Positions 56,990 through 64,000 of a stretch of 64,000 nucleotides of DNA are shown here, piece after piece. The position numbers were made by a program, and so were the translations under genes. How positions within the stretch are numbered: position 1 is the first letter of the stretch; each line of letters opens with the position of its first letter. The stretch comes from Labrys wisconsinensis (lineage in GTDB: Bacteria; Pseudomonadota; Alphaproteobacteria; Rhizobiales; Labraceae), in the NCBI RefSeq assembly GCF_030814995.1, contig NZ_JAUSVX010000003.1, positions 310,001-374,000 on the forward strand, given 5' to 3'. Under the pieces are notes generated by a model that was not told the origin of the DNA, ran no database searches, and saw only the letters and a list, made by a program, of their open reading frames with translations.

Positions 56990-58534
56990 ATGCGTGCCAT
57001 GACCGAGTTCAATGCCCGTGCGAAATTCGGAACCCGGGCGATGATGAGCGCGCCGGCGCCGGTCGCCGACGCGCCGCCGGCGGCGCTGTCGGACCAGGCT
57101 CGCGCCATCGCCGACCGCTTCTCCGACAGGCCGATCTCGCGCAGCATGCTGAGCGGCTGGGTCCGGATCATCGAGTTCCTGGCGGTGCTGGCCATCGGCT
57201 TCGCCGTCTATCTCGGCACCATCGTGCGCGAAGACGGCAGCGATCCGCGCTACCTCATCCCGCTCGTGCTCGGCGCGCTGTTCACGATCGCCCTGATCCA
57301 GGCCGCCGACGGCTACAACACCGGCGCGTTCCGCTCCATCTTCGGGCAGATCGGCCGAATTGCCGCGGCCTGGACGCTGGTCTTCGCCGGATTCGCGGTG
57401 GCGATCTTCTTCCTCAAGCTCGGCGAGTTCTATTCGCGCCTCTGGTTCACCGCCTGGTACATTGCCGGCTTCGCATTCTTCCTGGTGTTCCGCACCGGCG
57501 TGGCGGTGCTCGTCGGGCACTGGATGCGCGACGGCCGGCTGCAACGCCGCGCCGTGATCGTCGGCGGCGGCGAGACCGCCGCCGAGCTGATCCGCTCGAT
57601 GGAGGCCTCGGCCGACAAGGACGTGCAGATCTGCGGCATCTTCGACGATCGCGCCGGCGACCGCTCGCCGGCGATCGTCCAGGGCTACCCCAGGCTCGGC
57701 ACCATCGCCGAGCTGGTCGCCTTCGCGCGCATCGCCAAGATCGACATGCTGATCGTGTCGCTGCCGATCACCGCGGAGAACCGGCTGCTGCAGATCCTGC
57801 GCCAGCTCTGGGTGCTGCCGGTGGATATCCGCCTCTCCGCCCACACCAACAAGCTGCGCTTCCGGCCGCGCTCCTACAGCTATATCGGCGCCGTGCCGTT
57901 CCTGGACGTGTTCGACAAGCCGATCGCCGACTGGGATTCGATCGTCAAGCGCAGCTTCGACCTCGTCTTCGCCAGCCTGGCGCTGGTGCTGCTCTCGCCG
58001 GTGCTGGCGGCCACGGCGATCGCCATCAAGCTCGATTCGAAGGGGCCGGTGCTGTTTCGCCAGAAGCGCTACGGCTTCAACAACGAGGTGATCGACGTCT
58101 TCAAGTTCCGCTCGATGTATGCGGAGAAATGCGACTACGAAGCCAAGGTGGCGGTGACCAAGGGCGACCCGCGCGTCACCCGCGTCGGGCGCTTCATCCG
58201 CAAGACCTCCATCGACGAGCTGCCGCAGCTGATCAACGTGCTGATCGGCAACCTCTCCCTGGTCGGCCCGCGTCCGCACGCGGTCGGCTCGAACACCCAG
58301 GACAAGCTGTGGGAGGCGGTGGTCGACGGCTACTTCGCCCGCCACAAGGTCAAGCCCGGCGTCACCGGCTGGGCCCAGATCAACGGCTGGCGCGGCGAGG
58401 TCGACACCTCCGAGAAGCTGCGCCGGCGCGTCGAGCACGACCTCTACTATATCGAGAACTGGTCGCCGCTGCTCGACCTGCAGATCCTCGTGCGCACGCC
58501 GCTCGCTCTCGTCAACACCGAGAACGCCTATTGA
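56990..58534 (+). CDS. Undecaprenyl-phosphate glucose/galactose phosphotransferase (initiating enzyme)
   Basis: Transfers the first sugar phosphate to undecaprenyl phosphate. Seen: 514 aa from ATG 56990 with AGGACGG upstream. Four N-terminal transmembrane helices, a Rossmann-like region ([17 protein letters not shown], about residue 185), a fifth hydrophobic helix ([20 protein letters not shown]), and the C-terminal sugar-transferase domain with [48 protein letters not shown] and [12 protein letters not shown]. This is the WcaJ/HfsE/PssY architecture. The stop overlaps the next ATG (TGATG). Confidence 0.92.
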   Translation: MRAMTEFNARAKFGTRAMMSAPAPVADAPPAALSDQARAIADRFSDRPISRSMLSGWVRIIEFLAVLAIGFAVYLGTIVREDGSDPRYLIPLVLGALFTIALIQAADGYNTGAFRSIFGQIGRIAAAWTLVFAGFAVAIFFLKLGEFYSRLWFTAWYIAGFAFFLVFRTGVAVLVGHWMRDGRLQRRAVIVGGGETAAELIRSMEASADKDVQICGIFDDRAGDRSPAIVQGYPRLGTIAELVAFARIAKIDMLIVSLPITAENRLLQILRQLWVLPVDIRLSAHTNKLRFRPRSYSYIGAVPFLDVFDKPIADWDSIVKRSFDLVFASLALVLLSPVLAATAIAIKLDSKGPVLFRQKRYGFNNEVIDVFKFRSMYAEKCDYEAKVAVTKGDPRVTRVGRFIRKTSIDELPQLINVLIGNLSLVGPRPHAVGSNTQDKLWEAVVDGYFARHKVKPGVTGWAQINGWRGEVDTSEKLRRRVEHDLYYIENWSPLLDLQILVRTPLALVNTENAY

Positions 58535-59826
58535 TGGCGACCGCGGCGGCCCTCGGCGCGCCGGCCGCCGCGCGGCTGCGCTTCACCGTCAGCCCGGAAA
58601 GGCTGCGCCAGGCGACGCTGTGGCTGATGGTGTTCGGCGGCTCGATCACCATGGTCGAGCCCTCGCCCTACGAGCTCCTCGGCGTCCTCGCCATCCTGAC
58701 CTGGGCCTGCGGCGGCCTGACGCTGAAGCGGGAGATGATCCCGGTCATCCTGCTCGTTCTCGTCTACATGATCGGCGCCACCATCACCCTGATTCCGGTG
58801 ATGCACCTGCCCAAGACGGTGATGTGGACCTGCATCGGCTGGTTCCTCGCCTTCACCGGCCTGTTCTTCATGATGGTGCTGTCCGAGCGCACGGTGGAGC
58901 GCCTCGACATCCTGGTGCGCGCCTATGTCGCCACGGCGGTGATGTGCTCGCTCATCGGCGTGCTCGGCTATGCCCGGCTGCTGCCGGGCTCGGACGCGCT
59001 GCTGCTCTATTCGCGCGTCAAGTCGACGTTCCAGGACCCGAACGTCTTCGGCCCGTTCCTGGTCTTCCCAGCCCTCGTTCTGGTGCAGCGGCTCTATATC
59101 GACGGCATGGACGGGGCCGGCCGCAACGTCCTGAAGCTCCTCATCATCATGGCCGGCCTGTTCCTGTCGTTCTCGCGCGGCGCCTGGGGCCATTTCGTCG
59201 GCTCGGCGGTGCTGATGACGCTGATGACGCTGTGGTGCGCACGCTCGCGCCAGCTGCGCACCCGCGTGGTGGTGCTGTGCATCCTGGGCGCGGTCGCCCT
59301 GGCGCTGCTGATCCTGATGCTGCTCTCCTTCGATGCCGTCAGCAAGCTGTTCGCCGAGCGCGCCAGCCTGGAGCAGAACTACGACCTCGGCCAGTTCGGC
59401 CGCTTCAACCGCCACTGGCTCGGCTTCGTGCTGGCGCTCGACAAGCCGATCGGCATCGGCATGCTGCAATTCGGCCCGATGTTCGGCGAGGACACCCACA
59501 ACTCCTATCTCAATGCCTTCATGTCCTACGGATGGATCGGCGGCATCGTCTGGCCGGCGATGGTGGTGTCGACGCTGTTCGTGGGCTGGAAATATTGCCT
59601 GAAGCCGGCGCCCTGGCGGCACATCTTCATCTGCGTGACTGCGACCTACCAGGTGGTGGTGCTGGAAGCCTGGATCATCGACGTCGACCATTGGCGCCAT
59701 GTCTGGCTGCTGTTCGGCGCGGTCTGGGGCCTGGCCATCGCCACGGCGCGGCTGCAGCGCGGCGATCCCCGCAGCCTCGCCGAAACCGCGGCGCCAGCCC
59801 TGCGCCGGGGCCGGCGCATGCTGTAG
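58534..59826 (+). CDS. O-antigen ligase / Wzy-type polymerase family membrane protein
   Basis: Polymerises or ligates lipid-linked oligosaccharides at the periplasmic face. Seen: 430 aa with about ten transmembrane helices and the family's large periplasmic loop (FNRHWLGFVLALDKPIGIGM, GEDTHNSYLNAFMSYGWIGG) bearing the conserved His (THNSYL). One-base overlap with the upstream transferase gene, so the two are coupled. In holdfast-type loci the corresponding gene is HfsC/HfsI. Whether this one polymerises or ligates cannot be told from sequence. Confidence 0.87.
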   Translation: MATAAALGAPAAARLRFTVSPERLRQATLWLMVFGGSITMVEPSPYELLGVLAILTWACGGLTLKREMIPVILLVLVYMIGATITLIPVMHLPKTVMWTCIGWFLAFTGLFFMMVLSERTVERLDILVRAYVATAVMCSLIGVLGYARLLPGSDALLLYSRVKSTFQDPNVFGPFLVFPALVLVQRLYIDGMDGAGRNVLKLLIIMAGLFLSFSRGAWGHFVGSAVLMTLMTLWCARSRQLRTRVVVLCILGAVALALLILMLLSFDAVSKLFAERASLEQNYDLGQFGRFNRHWLGFVLALDKPIGIGMLQFGPMFGEDTHNSYLNAFMSYGWIGGIVWPAMVVSTLFVGWKYCLKPAPWRHIFICVTATYQVVVLEAWIIDVDHWRHVWLLFGAVWGLAIATARLQRGDPRSLAETAAPALRRGRRML

Positions 59827-59874
59827 CCGCCGGCCCGAATTTCACGCCAATGGAATGTATGAAATCGGCCGCGG

Positions 59875-59903
59875 TTGTCATTGCCTGTGGAATGGGCTAG
59901 TTG
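59875..59903 (+). promoter_or_regulatory. Possible cysG promoter
   Basis: Seen: -35 TTGTCA (59875-59880), 17-base spacer, weak -10 TAGTTG (59898-59903), about 90 bases before the cysG ATG in the 169-base gap after the ligase gene. Confidence 0.3.
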
Positions 59904-59995
59904 TCCGGCGTCGCCTTCGGGATAGAGTGCCGCGGCCGCCTGCCGCAAGCTCGCCGGCACCAGCCGAAGCCTCGATCCGTTGACCGGGAATCGTC

Positions 59996-61456
59996 ATGAG
60001 CCGCACGCCGAGTGAAGCCGAGCCGGGGCGCATCGCGCCGCTTTCGGTGCTGCCGGTGTTCTATCGCCTCGGCGGCAAGCGTGCGTTGGTCGCCGGCGAG
60101 AGCGCCGGCACGGCCTGGAAGGCCGAGCTGCTGGCCGCGGCCGGCGCCGCGGTCGAGGTCTACGCTCCTGCCGTCTTCGACGAGCTCGCCGAGGTGCTCG
60201 CCCGCAGCGAGGGCCGCATCCGCCATGTCGCCCGGCGCTGGAGCCCGGCGGACCTCGCCGGCGCGGCGCTCGCCGTGGCGGATGCCGCTGACGAGGCGGA
60301 GGCGCAGGCCTTCCGCGACGCCGCCAAGGCCGCCGGCGTGCCGGTCAACATCGTCGACCGTCCGGCCTTCTGCGATTTCCAGTTCGGCTCGATCGTCAAC
60401 CGCTCGCCCCTGGTGGTCGGCATCTCCACCGACGGGGCATCCCCGGTGTTCGCCCAGGCAATTCGTGCCCGCATCGAGACGCTGCTCCCCGACGGCTTCC
60501 GCCGCTGGGCCGAGGCGGCCAAGGCCTGGCGGCCGCTGGTGCAGTCGCTCTCCGCCTCCTTCGCCGTCCGGCGCCGGATCTGGGAGCGCTTCGCCCGCGA
60601 GGCCCTGGCCCGCCCGGGGGACGAGCCGACCGAATCGGATCGCGGGGCGCTGGTCGCCGCCGCGGCGGCGGACCGTTCCACCGTCGGCTCGGTCGTGCTG
60701 GTCGGTGCCGGTCCGGGCGATCCCGAGCTCCTGACGCTGAAGGCGGTGCGCGCCCTGCAGTCGGCCGACGTCATCCTGCACGACGACCTCGTCGCCGAGC
60801 CGGTGCTGGACTTCGCCCGGCGCGAGGCCCGGCGCATGGTGGTGGGCAAGCGCGGCCGCCGCCCCTCCTGCAAGCAGGACGACATCAACGCCCTGATGGT
60901 GTCGCTCGCGGCCGGCGGCAAGCGCGTCGTCCGCCTCAAGGGCGGGGACCCCCTGGTGTTCGGCCGGGCGGGCGAGGAGATCGCCGCCTGCCGCGCCGCC
61001 GGCATCCCGGTCGAGGTGGTGCCCGGCGTCACCGCGGCGCTCGGCGCGGCGGCACGCCTGGCGGTGTCGCTGACCCATCGCGACCATTCCAGGCGCCTGC
61101 AATTCGTCACCGCCCATTCCCGCCAGGGTCGCCTGCCCGACGACCTCGACTGGAAGGCGCTGGCCGATCCGGCGGCGACCACCGCCGTCTACATGGGCAA
61201 GGCCGTGCTGGGCGAGCTCGCGCAGAAGCTCGTCGCCGCCGGGCTCGATCCGGCGACGCCGGCGATCATCGTCGAATATGCCACGCGCGCCGAGGAGCGG
61301 ATCTTCCACGCCAGCGTCGGCACCATGGCCGGCGTGCTCGCCGAGGAGGCGCTGGAAGGTCCCTGCATCATGCTGATCGGCGCGGCGCTGGCCGAAGCCA
61401 GGCCGGCCGAGGCGGCCGCGATCGTCGAAGAGGCGCTCGCCCGCGCGCAAGCGTGA
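59996..61456 (+). CDS. cysG: Siroheme synthase (trifunctional CysG)
   Basis: Makes siroheme for sulfite and nitrite reductases by methylating uroporphyrinogen III, then oxidising and ferrochelating. Seen: 486 aa. N-terminal dehydrogenase/ferrochelatase part (about 1-215) with YRLGGKRALVAGESAGTAWK, where the usual GGG dinucleotide motif is replaced by AGES, and GVPVNIVDRPAFCDFQFGSIVNR. C-terminal SUMT part (about 220-480) with VVLVGAGPGDPELLTLKAV, HDDLV, RLKGGDPLVFGRAGEE and EVVPGVTAA. The variant first motif is, as I recall, usual in rhizobial CysG. No cysI or cysH lies next to it in the window. Confidence 0.94.
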   Translation: MSRTPSEAEPGRIAPLSVLPVFYRLGGKRALVAGESAGTAWKAELLAAAGAAVEVYAPAVFDELAEVLARSEGRIRHVARRWSPADLAGAALAVADAADEAEAQAFRDAAKAAGVPVNIVDRPAFCDFQFGSIVNRSPLVVGISTDGASPVFAQAIRARIETLLPDGFRRWAEAAKAWRPLVQSLSASFAVRRRIWERFAREALARPGDEPTESDRGALVAAAAADRSTVGSVVLVGAGPGDPELLTLKAVRALQSADVILHDDLVAEPVLDFARREARRMVVGKRGRRPSCKQDDINALMVSLAAGGKRVVRLKGGDPLVFGRAGEEIAACRAAGIPVEVVPGVTAALGAAARLAVSLTHRDHSRRLQFVTAHSRQGRLPDDLDWKALADPAATTAVYMGKAVLGELAQKLVAAGLDPATPAIIVEYATRAEERIFHASVGTMAGVLAEEALEGPCIMLIGAALAEARPAEAAAIVEEALARAQA

Positions 61457-61526
61457 CCTGCCTGCAATTGTAAGCAACTGCGCCAGCCGCTACATCGGAG
61501 CGGGGCTGAGAGCAGAGCGAACCGGC

Positions 61527-61757
61527 ATGGTCGAGATGACGAGGCATATTCAGGGTTTGACGGCCTTGCGCGCCGATCTGGTCGAACAGCGCCGGGCAGT
61601 CGTGGCCAAGCGCGGCAGCGTCGCCGCCAAATCCATCGCCACCAGCGTGGAGAACTGGCAGCGCCTGATCGAAGCGGTCGACCGGGCGATCGCCGACGAG
61701 ACCGCCCGCATGCAGCAGGCCAAGGCCAAGCCGGCGGCGGCCGCCGCCGGAGGCTGA
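61527..61757 (+). CDS. Small hypothetical protein (76 aa), unrecognised
   Basis: Function unknown. Seen: 76 aa from ATG 61527. It looks like two helices: RHIQGLTALRADLVEQRRAV and IATSVENWQRLIEAVDRAIA-like, followed by an Ala/Lys-rich tail (QAKAKPAAAAAGG). No membrane segment, cysteine or signal. It resembles short coiled-coil accessory proteins. The ribosome site is poor. It lies 70 bases after cysG on the same strand and converges with the LysR gene 13 bases away. Confidence 0.65.
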   Translation: MVEMTRHIQGLTALRADLVEQRRAVVAKRGSVAAKSIATSVENWQRLIEAVDRAIADETARMQQAKAKPAAAAAGG

Positions 61758-61770
61758 CGGCGGCGCCGGA

Positions 61771-62688
61771 TCAGCCGCTGCCCTCGCCTTCCATCATCAG
61801 CCCGGGCAAGGCGGCCGCCAACGCATCGACGGCGAGGCGGACCTTCAGCGGCAGGTGCGGCGTTTGCAGCCACACCGCGTGGCAGTCGTAGAGATAGTGC
61901 GGCTGGTCCGGCAGCAGCGCCAGCAGCGTGCCGGCCCGGATGCGCTCGCGCACGAGCCAGCCGGGAAGCCAGGCGAGCCCCATGCCGTCGGCGGCGGCAT
62001 CGGCGATGGCGTCGAGGTCGTCGAGGCGCAGCCTGCCGACGGGCATGATCTCGGCCGCGGACTGGCCCTGGCGGGGGAACAGCCAGGGGCGGACGCGGCC
62101 CGAGCGGCGATAGACGATGGCCTGGTGCCGGGTGAGATCGTCAAGGGTCCGCGGGCGGCCGTGCCGATCGAGATAGGACGGCGCGGCGCACACGAGCATG
62201 CGCTGGCGCGCCAGCCGGCGGGCGACGAGCCCGCCCCGGTCCTCCAGCACGCCGGTGCGGACCGCCAGGTCGTGGCCGCTCTCCGCCAGATCCACGATCG
62301 GGTCGCCGAGCGACAGGTCGAGCTCCAACCCCGGATGCTCCCGCGCCAGCGCCATCAGCACCGGGACGACGCAACGGCGGCCGAAATGCACCGGCATGGC
62401 GACCCGCAATCTGCCGCACGGCGCGGCCAGCTGGTCGGCGGCGAGCGCATCGGCCGCATCGGCCTCGGCCAGCACCGTGCGGCAGCGCTCGTAATAGGTG
62501 CGTCCGAACTCGGTCAGGCTCTGGCGGCGCGTGGTGCGGTTGAGGAGCCGCACGCCGAGGCGCTCCTCCAGGAAGCGGACATGCTTGCCCACCATCGGCG
62601 CCGACAGGCCGAGCGCGGCGGCCGCCGCCGCGAAGGAGCCGAGATCGACGGCCCGGATGAACACCGCCATGCTCGCGAGTCGATCCAT
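61771..62688 (-). CDS. LysR-family transcriptional regulator
   Basis: DNA-binding regulator, probably of the divergent oxidoreductase gene. Seen: 305 aa from ATG 62688. N-terminal winged helix: MDRLASMAVFIRAVDLGSFA, AAAALGLSAPMVGKHVRFLEERLGVRLLNRTTR. The effector domain starts at about residue 90 (GRLRVAMPVHFGRR). The sequence LLNRTTRRQSLTEFGRTYYER is typical of the large LysR subgroup that regulates neighbouring dehydrogenases. The longer frame to 62730 is not supported by the family start. It is divergent from the gene at 62792 with a 103-base intergenic region. Confidence 0.92.
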   Translation of the reverse strand: MDRLASMAVFIRAVDLGSFAAAAAALGLSAPMVGKHVRFLEERLGVRLLNRTTRRQSLTEFGRTYYERCRTVLAEADAADALAADQLAAPCGRLRVAMPVHFGRRCVVPVLMALAREHPGLELDLSLGDPIVDLAESGHDLAVRTGVLEDRGGLVARRLARQRMLVCAAPSYLDRHGRPRTLDDLTRHQAIVYRRSGRVRPWLFPRQGQSAAEIMPVGRLRLDDLDAIADAAADGMGLAWLPGWLVRERIRAGTLLALLPDQPHYLYDCHAVWLQTPHLPLKVRLAVDALAAALPGLMMEGEGSG

Positions 62689-62709
62689 ATTCGAAATCCT
62701 GCATTCCGA

Positions 62710-62740
62710 CTGCCGTGCCAGAGATATCATTTATCGGCAG
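62710..62740. promoter_or_regulatory. Inverted repeat between the LysR gene and the oxidoreductase gene
   Basis: Seen: CTGCCG (62710-62715) and CGGCAG (62735-62740) separated by 19 bases, spanning an AT-rich centre (GATATCATTTAT). Position and dyad symmetry fit a LysR binding region controlling both divergent genes. No exact T-N11-A assignment is claimed. Confidence 0.45.
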
Positions 62741-62791
62741 GATCCCAGGTGGCAAAGCCTATTCGGTTCCATTGCTTTGGAGTTGACGCGG

Positions 62792-63781
62792 ATGCCACGC
62801 ATGGTTCGCTTTCATGAGCACGGCGGTCCCGAGGTGCTGCGCATCGAGGAGATCGAGATGGCGGCACCCGGCCCGGGCGAGGTCCGGATCCGGGTGAAGG
62901 CGCTCGGCCTCAACCGCGCGGAGGCGCTGCTGCGGGCCGGGACCTATATCGAGACGCCCCCCCTGCCCTCCGGCCTCGGCCTGGAGGCGGCGGGGCTGGT
63001 CGAGGCGGTCGGCGCCGGCGTCGCCGGCTTCTTGCCCGGCGAGGCGGTCAGCGTCGTGCCGCCGCGGTCGATGGCGCGCTGGCCGGCCTATGGCGAGGTC
63101 GCGACCTTTCCGGCCGCGCTCGTGGTCCGGCACCCGCCGCAGCTCGGATTCGCGGCGGCGGCCGCGACCTGGATGGCCTTCCTCACCGCCTATGGTGCGC
63201 TGGTCGATATCGCCGGGCTGCGCGCGGGTGACGTCGTCGCCGTCACCGCGGCCTCGAGCAGCGTCGGCCTCGCGGCGATCCAGATCGCCAACCGTGTCGG
63301 CGCCGTGCCGGTCGCGGTGACCCGGACCGCTGCCAAGAGGGACGCCCTGCTGGCGGCCGGGGCCGGGCATGTGGTGGCGTTAGCGGAAGAGGACCTGGAG
63401 GCGCGGCTGAAAGGCATTGCCGGGCCCGAGGGCGTGCGCGTGGTGCTCGACCCCGTCGGCGGACCGATCTTCGAGCCGCTGACCGCGGCGATGGCACGGG
63501 GCGGCATCCTGATCGAATATGGCGGGCTCGCCCGAGAGCCGAGCCCTTTCCCGCTGTTCACGGTGCTGAGCAGGAGCCTGACGCTGCGCGGCTATCTCGT
63601 CCACGAGATCACCGGCGATCCCGTCCGGCTCGAACGCGCCAAGGCGTTCATCCTCGACGGTCTCGCCTCGGGCGCGCTCCGCCCGGTCATCGCCCGGACC
63701 TTCCCGTTCGACGAGATCGCCGAGGCACACCGCTTCCTCGAATCGAATGCGCAGTTCGGCAAGATCGTCGTGACGGTGTGA
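62792..63781 (+). CDS. Zinc-free medium-chain dehydrogenase, quinone oxidoreductase-like
   Basis: NADPH-dependent oxidoreductase of the QOR/zeta-crystallin group, substrate unknown. Seen: 329 aa from ATG 62792 with GGAGTTG upstream (second ATG at 62801 possible). GroES-like domain: MVRFHEHGGPEVLRIEEIE, GLNRAEALLRAGTY, LGLEAAGLVEAVGAGV. Rossmann domain: GDVVAVTAASSSVGLAAIQIA with the AASSSVG nucleotide loop, then VLDPVGGPIFEPL. The cysteine and glutamate zinc ligands of alcohol dehydrogenases are absent. Probably regulated by the divergent LysR protein. Confidence 0.9.
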   Translation: MPRMVRFHEHGGPEVLRIEEIEMAAPGPGEVRIRVKALGLNRAEALLRAGTYIETPPLPSGLGLEAAGLVEAVGAGVAGFLPGEAVSVVPPRSMARWPAYGEVATFPAALVVRHPPQLGFAAAAATWMAFLTAYGALVDIAGLRAGDVVAVTAASSSVGLAAIQIANRVGAVPVAVTRTAAKRDALLAAGAGHVVALAEEDLEARLKGIAGPEGVRVVLDPVGGPIFEPLTAAMARGGILIEYGGLAREPSPFPLFTVLSRSLTLRGYLVHEITGDPVRLERAKAFILDGLASGALRPVIARTFPFDEIAEAHRFLESNAQFGKIVVTV

Positions 63782-64000
63782 CCGATCCTGCACCGGGATC
63801 TTCGATGCGCCGGGCCGAACGCTCTGCGACAGATCCTCCCTCAGGTCAGACGCAGAAACATTCGGCAAGCACGCGCACGCACGTGTCAAGAAAAGCAAAG
63901 CCGGCTCCTTCAGTACGAGGAAGGAACCGGCTTCGTTTTTGGCCCGTCGGGGCCGGAGCAACGTGAGGGAAACACCAATGCACGTCGCACGCAAACGCAA
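63782..64000. other. Right-end interval without a recognised gene
   Basis: I see no supported coding region in these 219 bases. The interval holds the terminator at 63891-63940; the rest gives no clear signal. A gene entering from beyond the right edge on the minus strand cannot be excluded. Confidence 0.5.
63891..63940. terminator. Rho-independent terminator, probably bidirectional
   Basis: Seen: AAGCCGG (63898-63904) pairing with CCGGCTT (63927-63933) and inner CCTTC (63907-63911) with GGAAG (63919-63923). Plus strand: TTTTT (63936-63940) follows. Minus strand: a T-rich TTTGCTTTTCTTG follows. It lies 117 bases after the oxidoreductase stop. Confidence 0.8.

Overview
This 64 kb window is chromosomal DNA from a high-GC alphaproteobacterium, almost certainly of the order Hyphomicrobiales (Rhizobiales). 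The evidence is a gene order typical of that group (rpsB-tsf-pyrH-frr-uppS-cdsA-rseP-bamA-lpxD-fabZ-lpxA-lpxI-lpxB, then gltA, gltX, comEC, lexA, moeA, moaC, trpCDG), a SAM-II riboswitch in front of metZ, LexA boxes of the GTTC-N7-GTTC type, a short ProRS, a long two-domain dCTP deaminase and LpxI instead of LpxH. I cannot assign a genus. I see no tRNA, rRNA, insertion sequence, prophage or CRISPR array.

Layout. (1) 1-8.0 kb, minus strand: purine salvage and catabolism. 5-hydroxyisourate hydrolase, the XdhA/XdhB/XdhC xanthine dehydrogenase set, then the ATPase and a permease (cut by the window edge) of a BMP/nucleoside-type ABC importer. (2) 8.0-16.8 kb: metZ with its riboswitch, dcd, a Phd/PemK-like toxin-antitoxin pair, trpE, a SurA/PpiD-type periplasmic foldase and tpiA, then a HigBA toxin-antitoxin pair. 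(3) 16.8-22.1 kb, plus strand: overlapping genes trpG, trpD, a DUF1801 gene, trpC, moaC, moeA, then lexA. (4) 22.1-27.5 kb: comEC (minus), gltX and gltA (plus). (5) 27.5-41 kb, minus strand: the lipid A / outer membrane / translation block from rpsB to lpxB. (6) 41-51.5 kb, minus strand: a tandem receiver protein, dnaE, a 32-residue membrane protein under a LexA box, lolD, lolC/E, proS, ilvA. (7) 51.7-59.8 kb: a methyltransferase and a compact exopolysaccharide set (deacetylase, Wzc-like co-polymerase, Wza-like lipoprotein, initiating sugar-phosphate transferase, O-antigen ligase/polymerase), resembling holdfast or unipolar-polysaccharide loci. (8) 60-64 kb: cysG, a small unknown, a LysR regulator and a divergent quinone oxidoreductase-like gene.

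The most interesting signal is at 45.7-45.9 kb. A 32-codon ORF with a strong ribosome site encodes a one-helix membrane peptide. Its promoter carries a perfect alphaproteobacterial LexA box between the -35 and -10. It lies directly upstream of the replicative polymerase gene dnaE, and DnaA-box-like sequences lie in the gap. This is the architecture expected of a SidA-like SOS division inhibitor. Other points: both edges of an apparently inverted tpiA-ppiD-trpE block carry toxin-antitoxin modules; dxr is missing from its usual place between cdsA and rseP; the Wzc-like protein has a kinase-like domain without a usable Walker A motif; and a 462-base gap between proS and ilvA contains several hairpins and ends in a strong bidirectional terminator.
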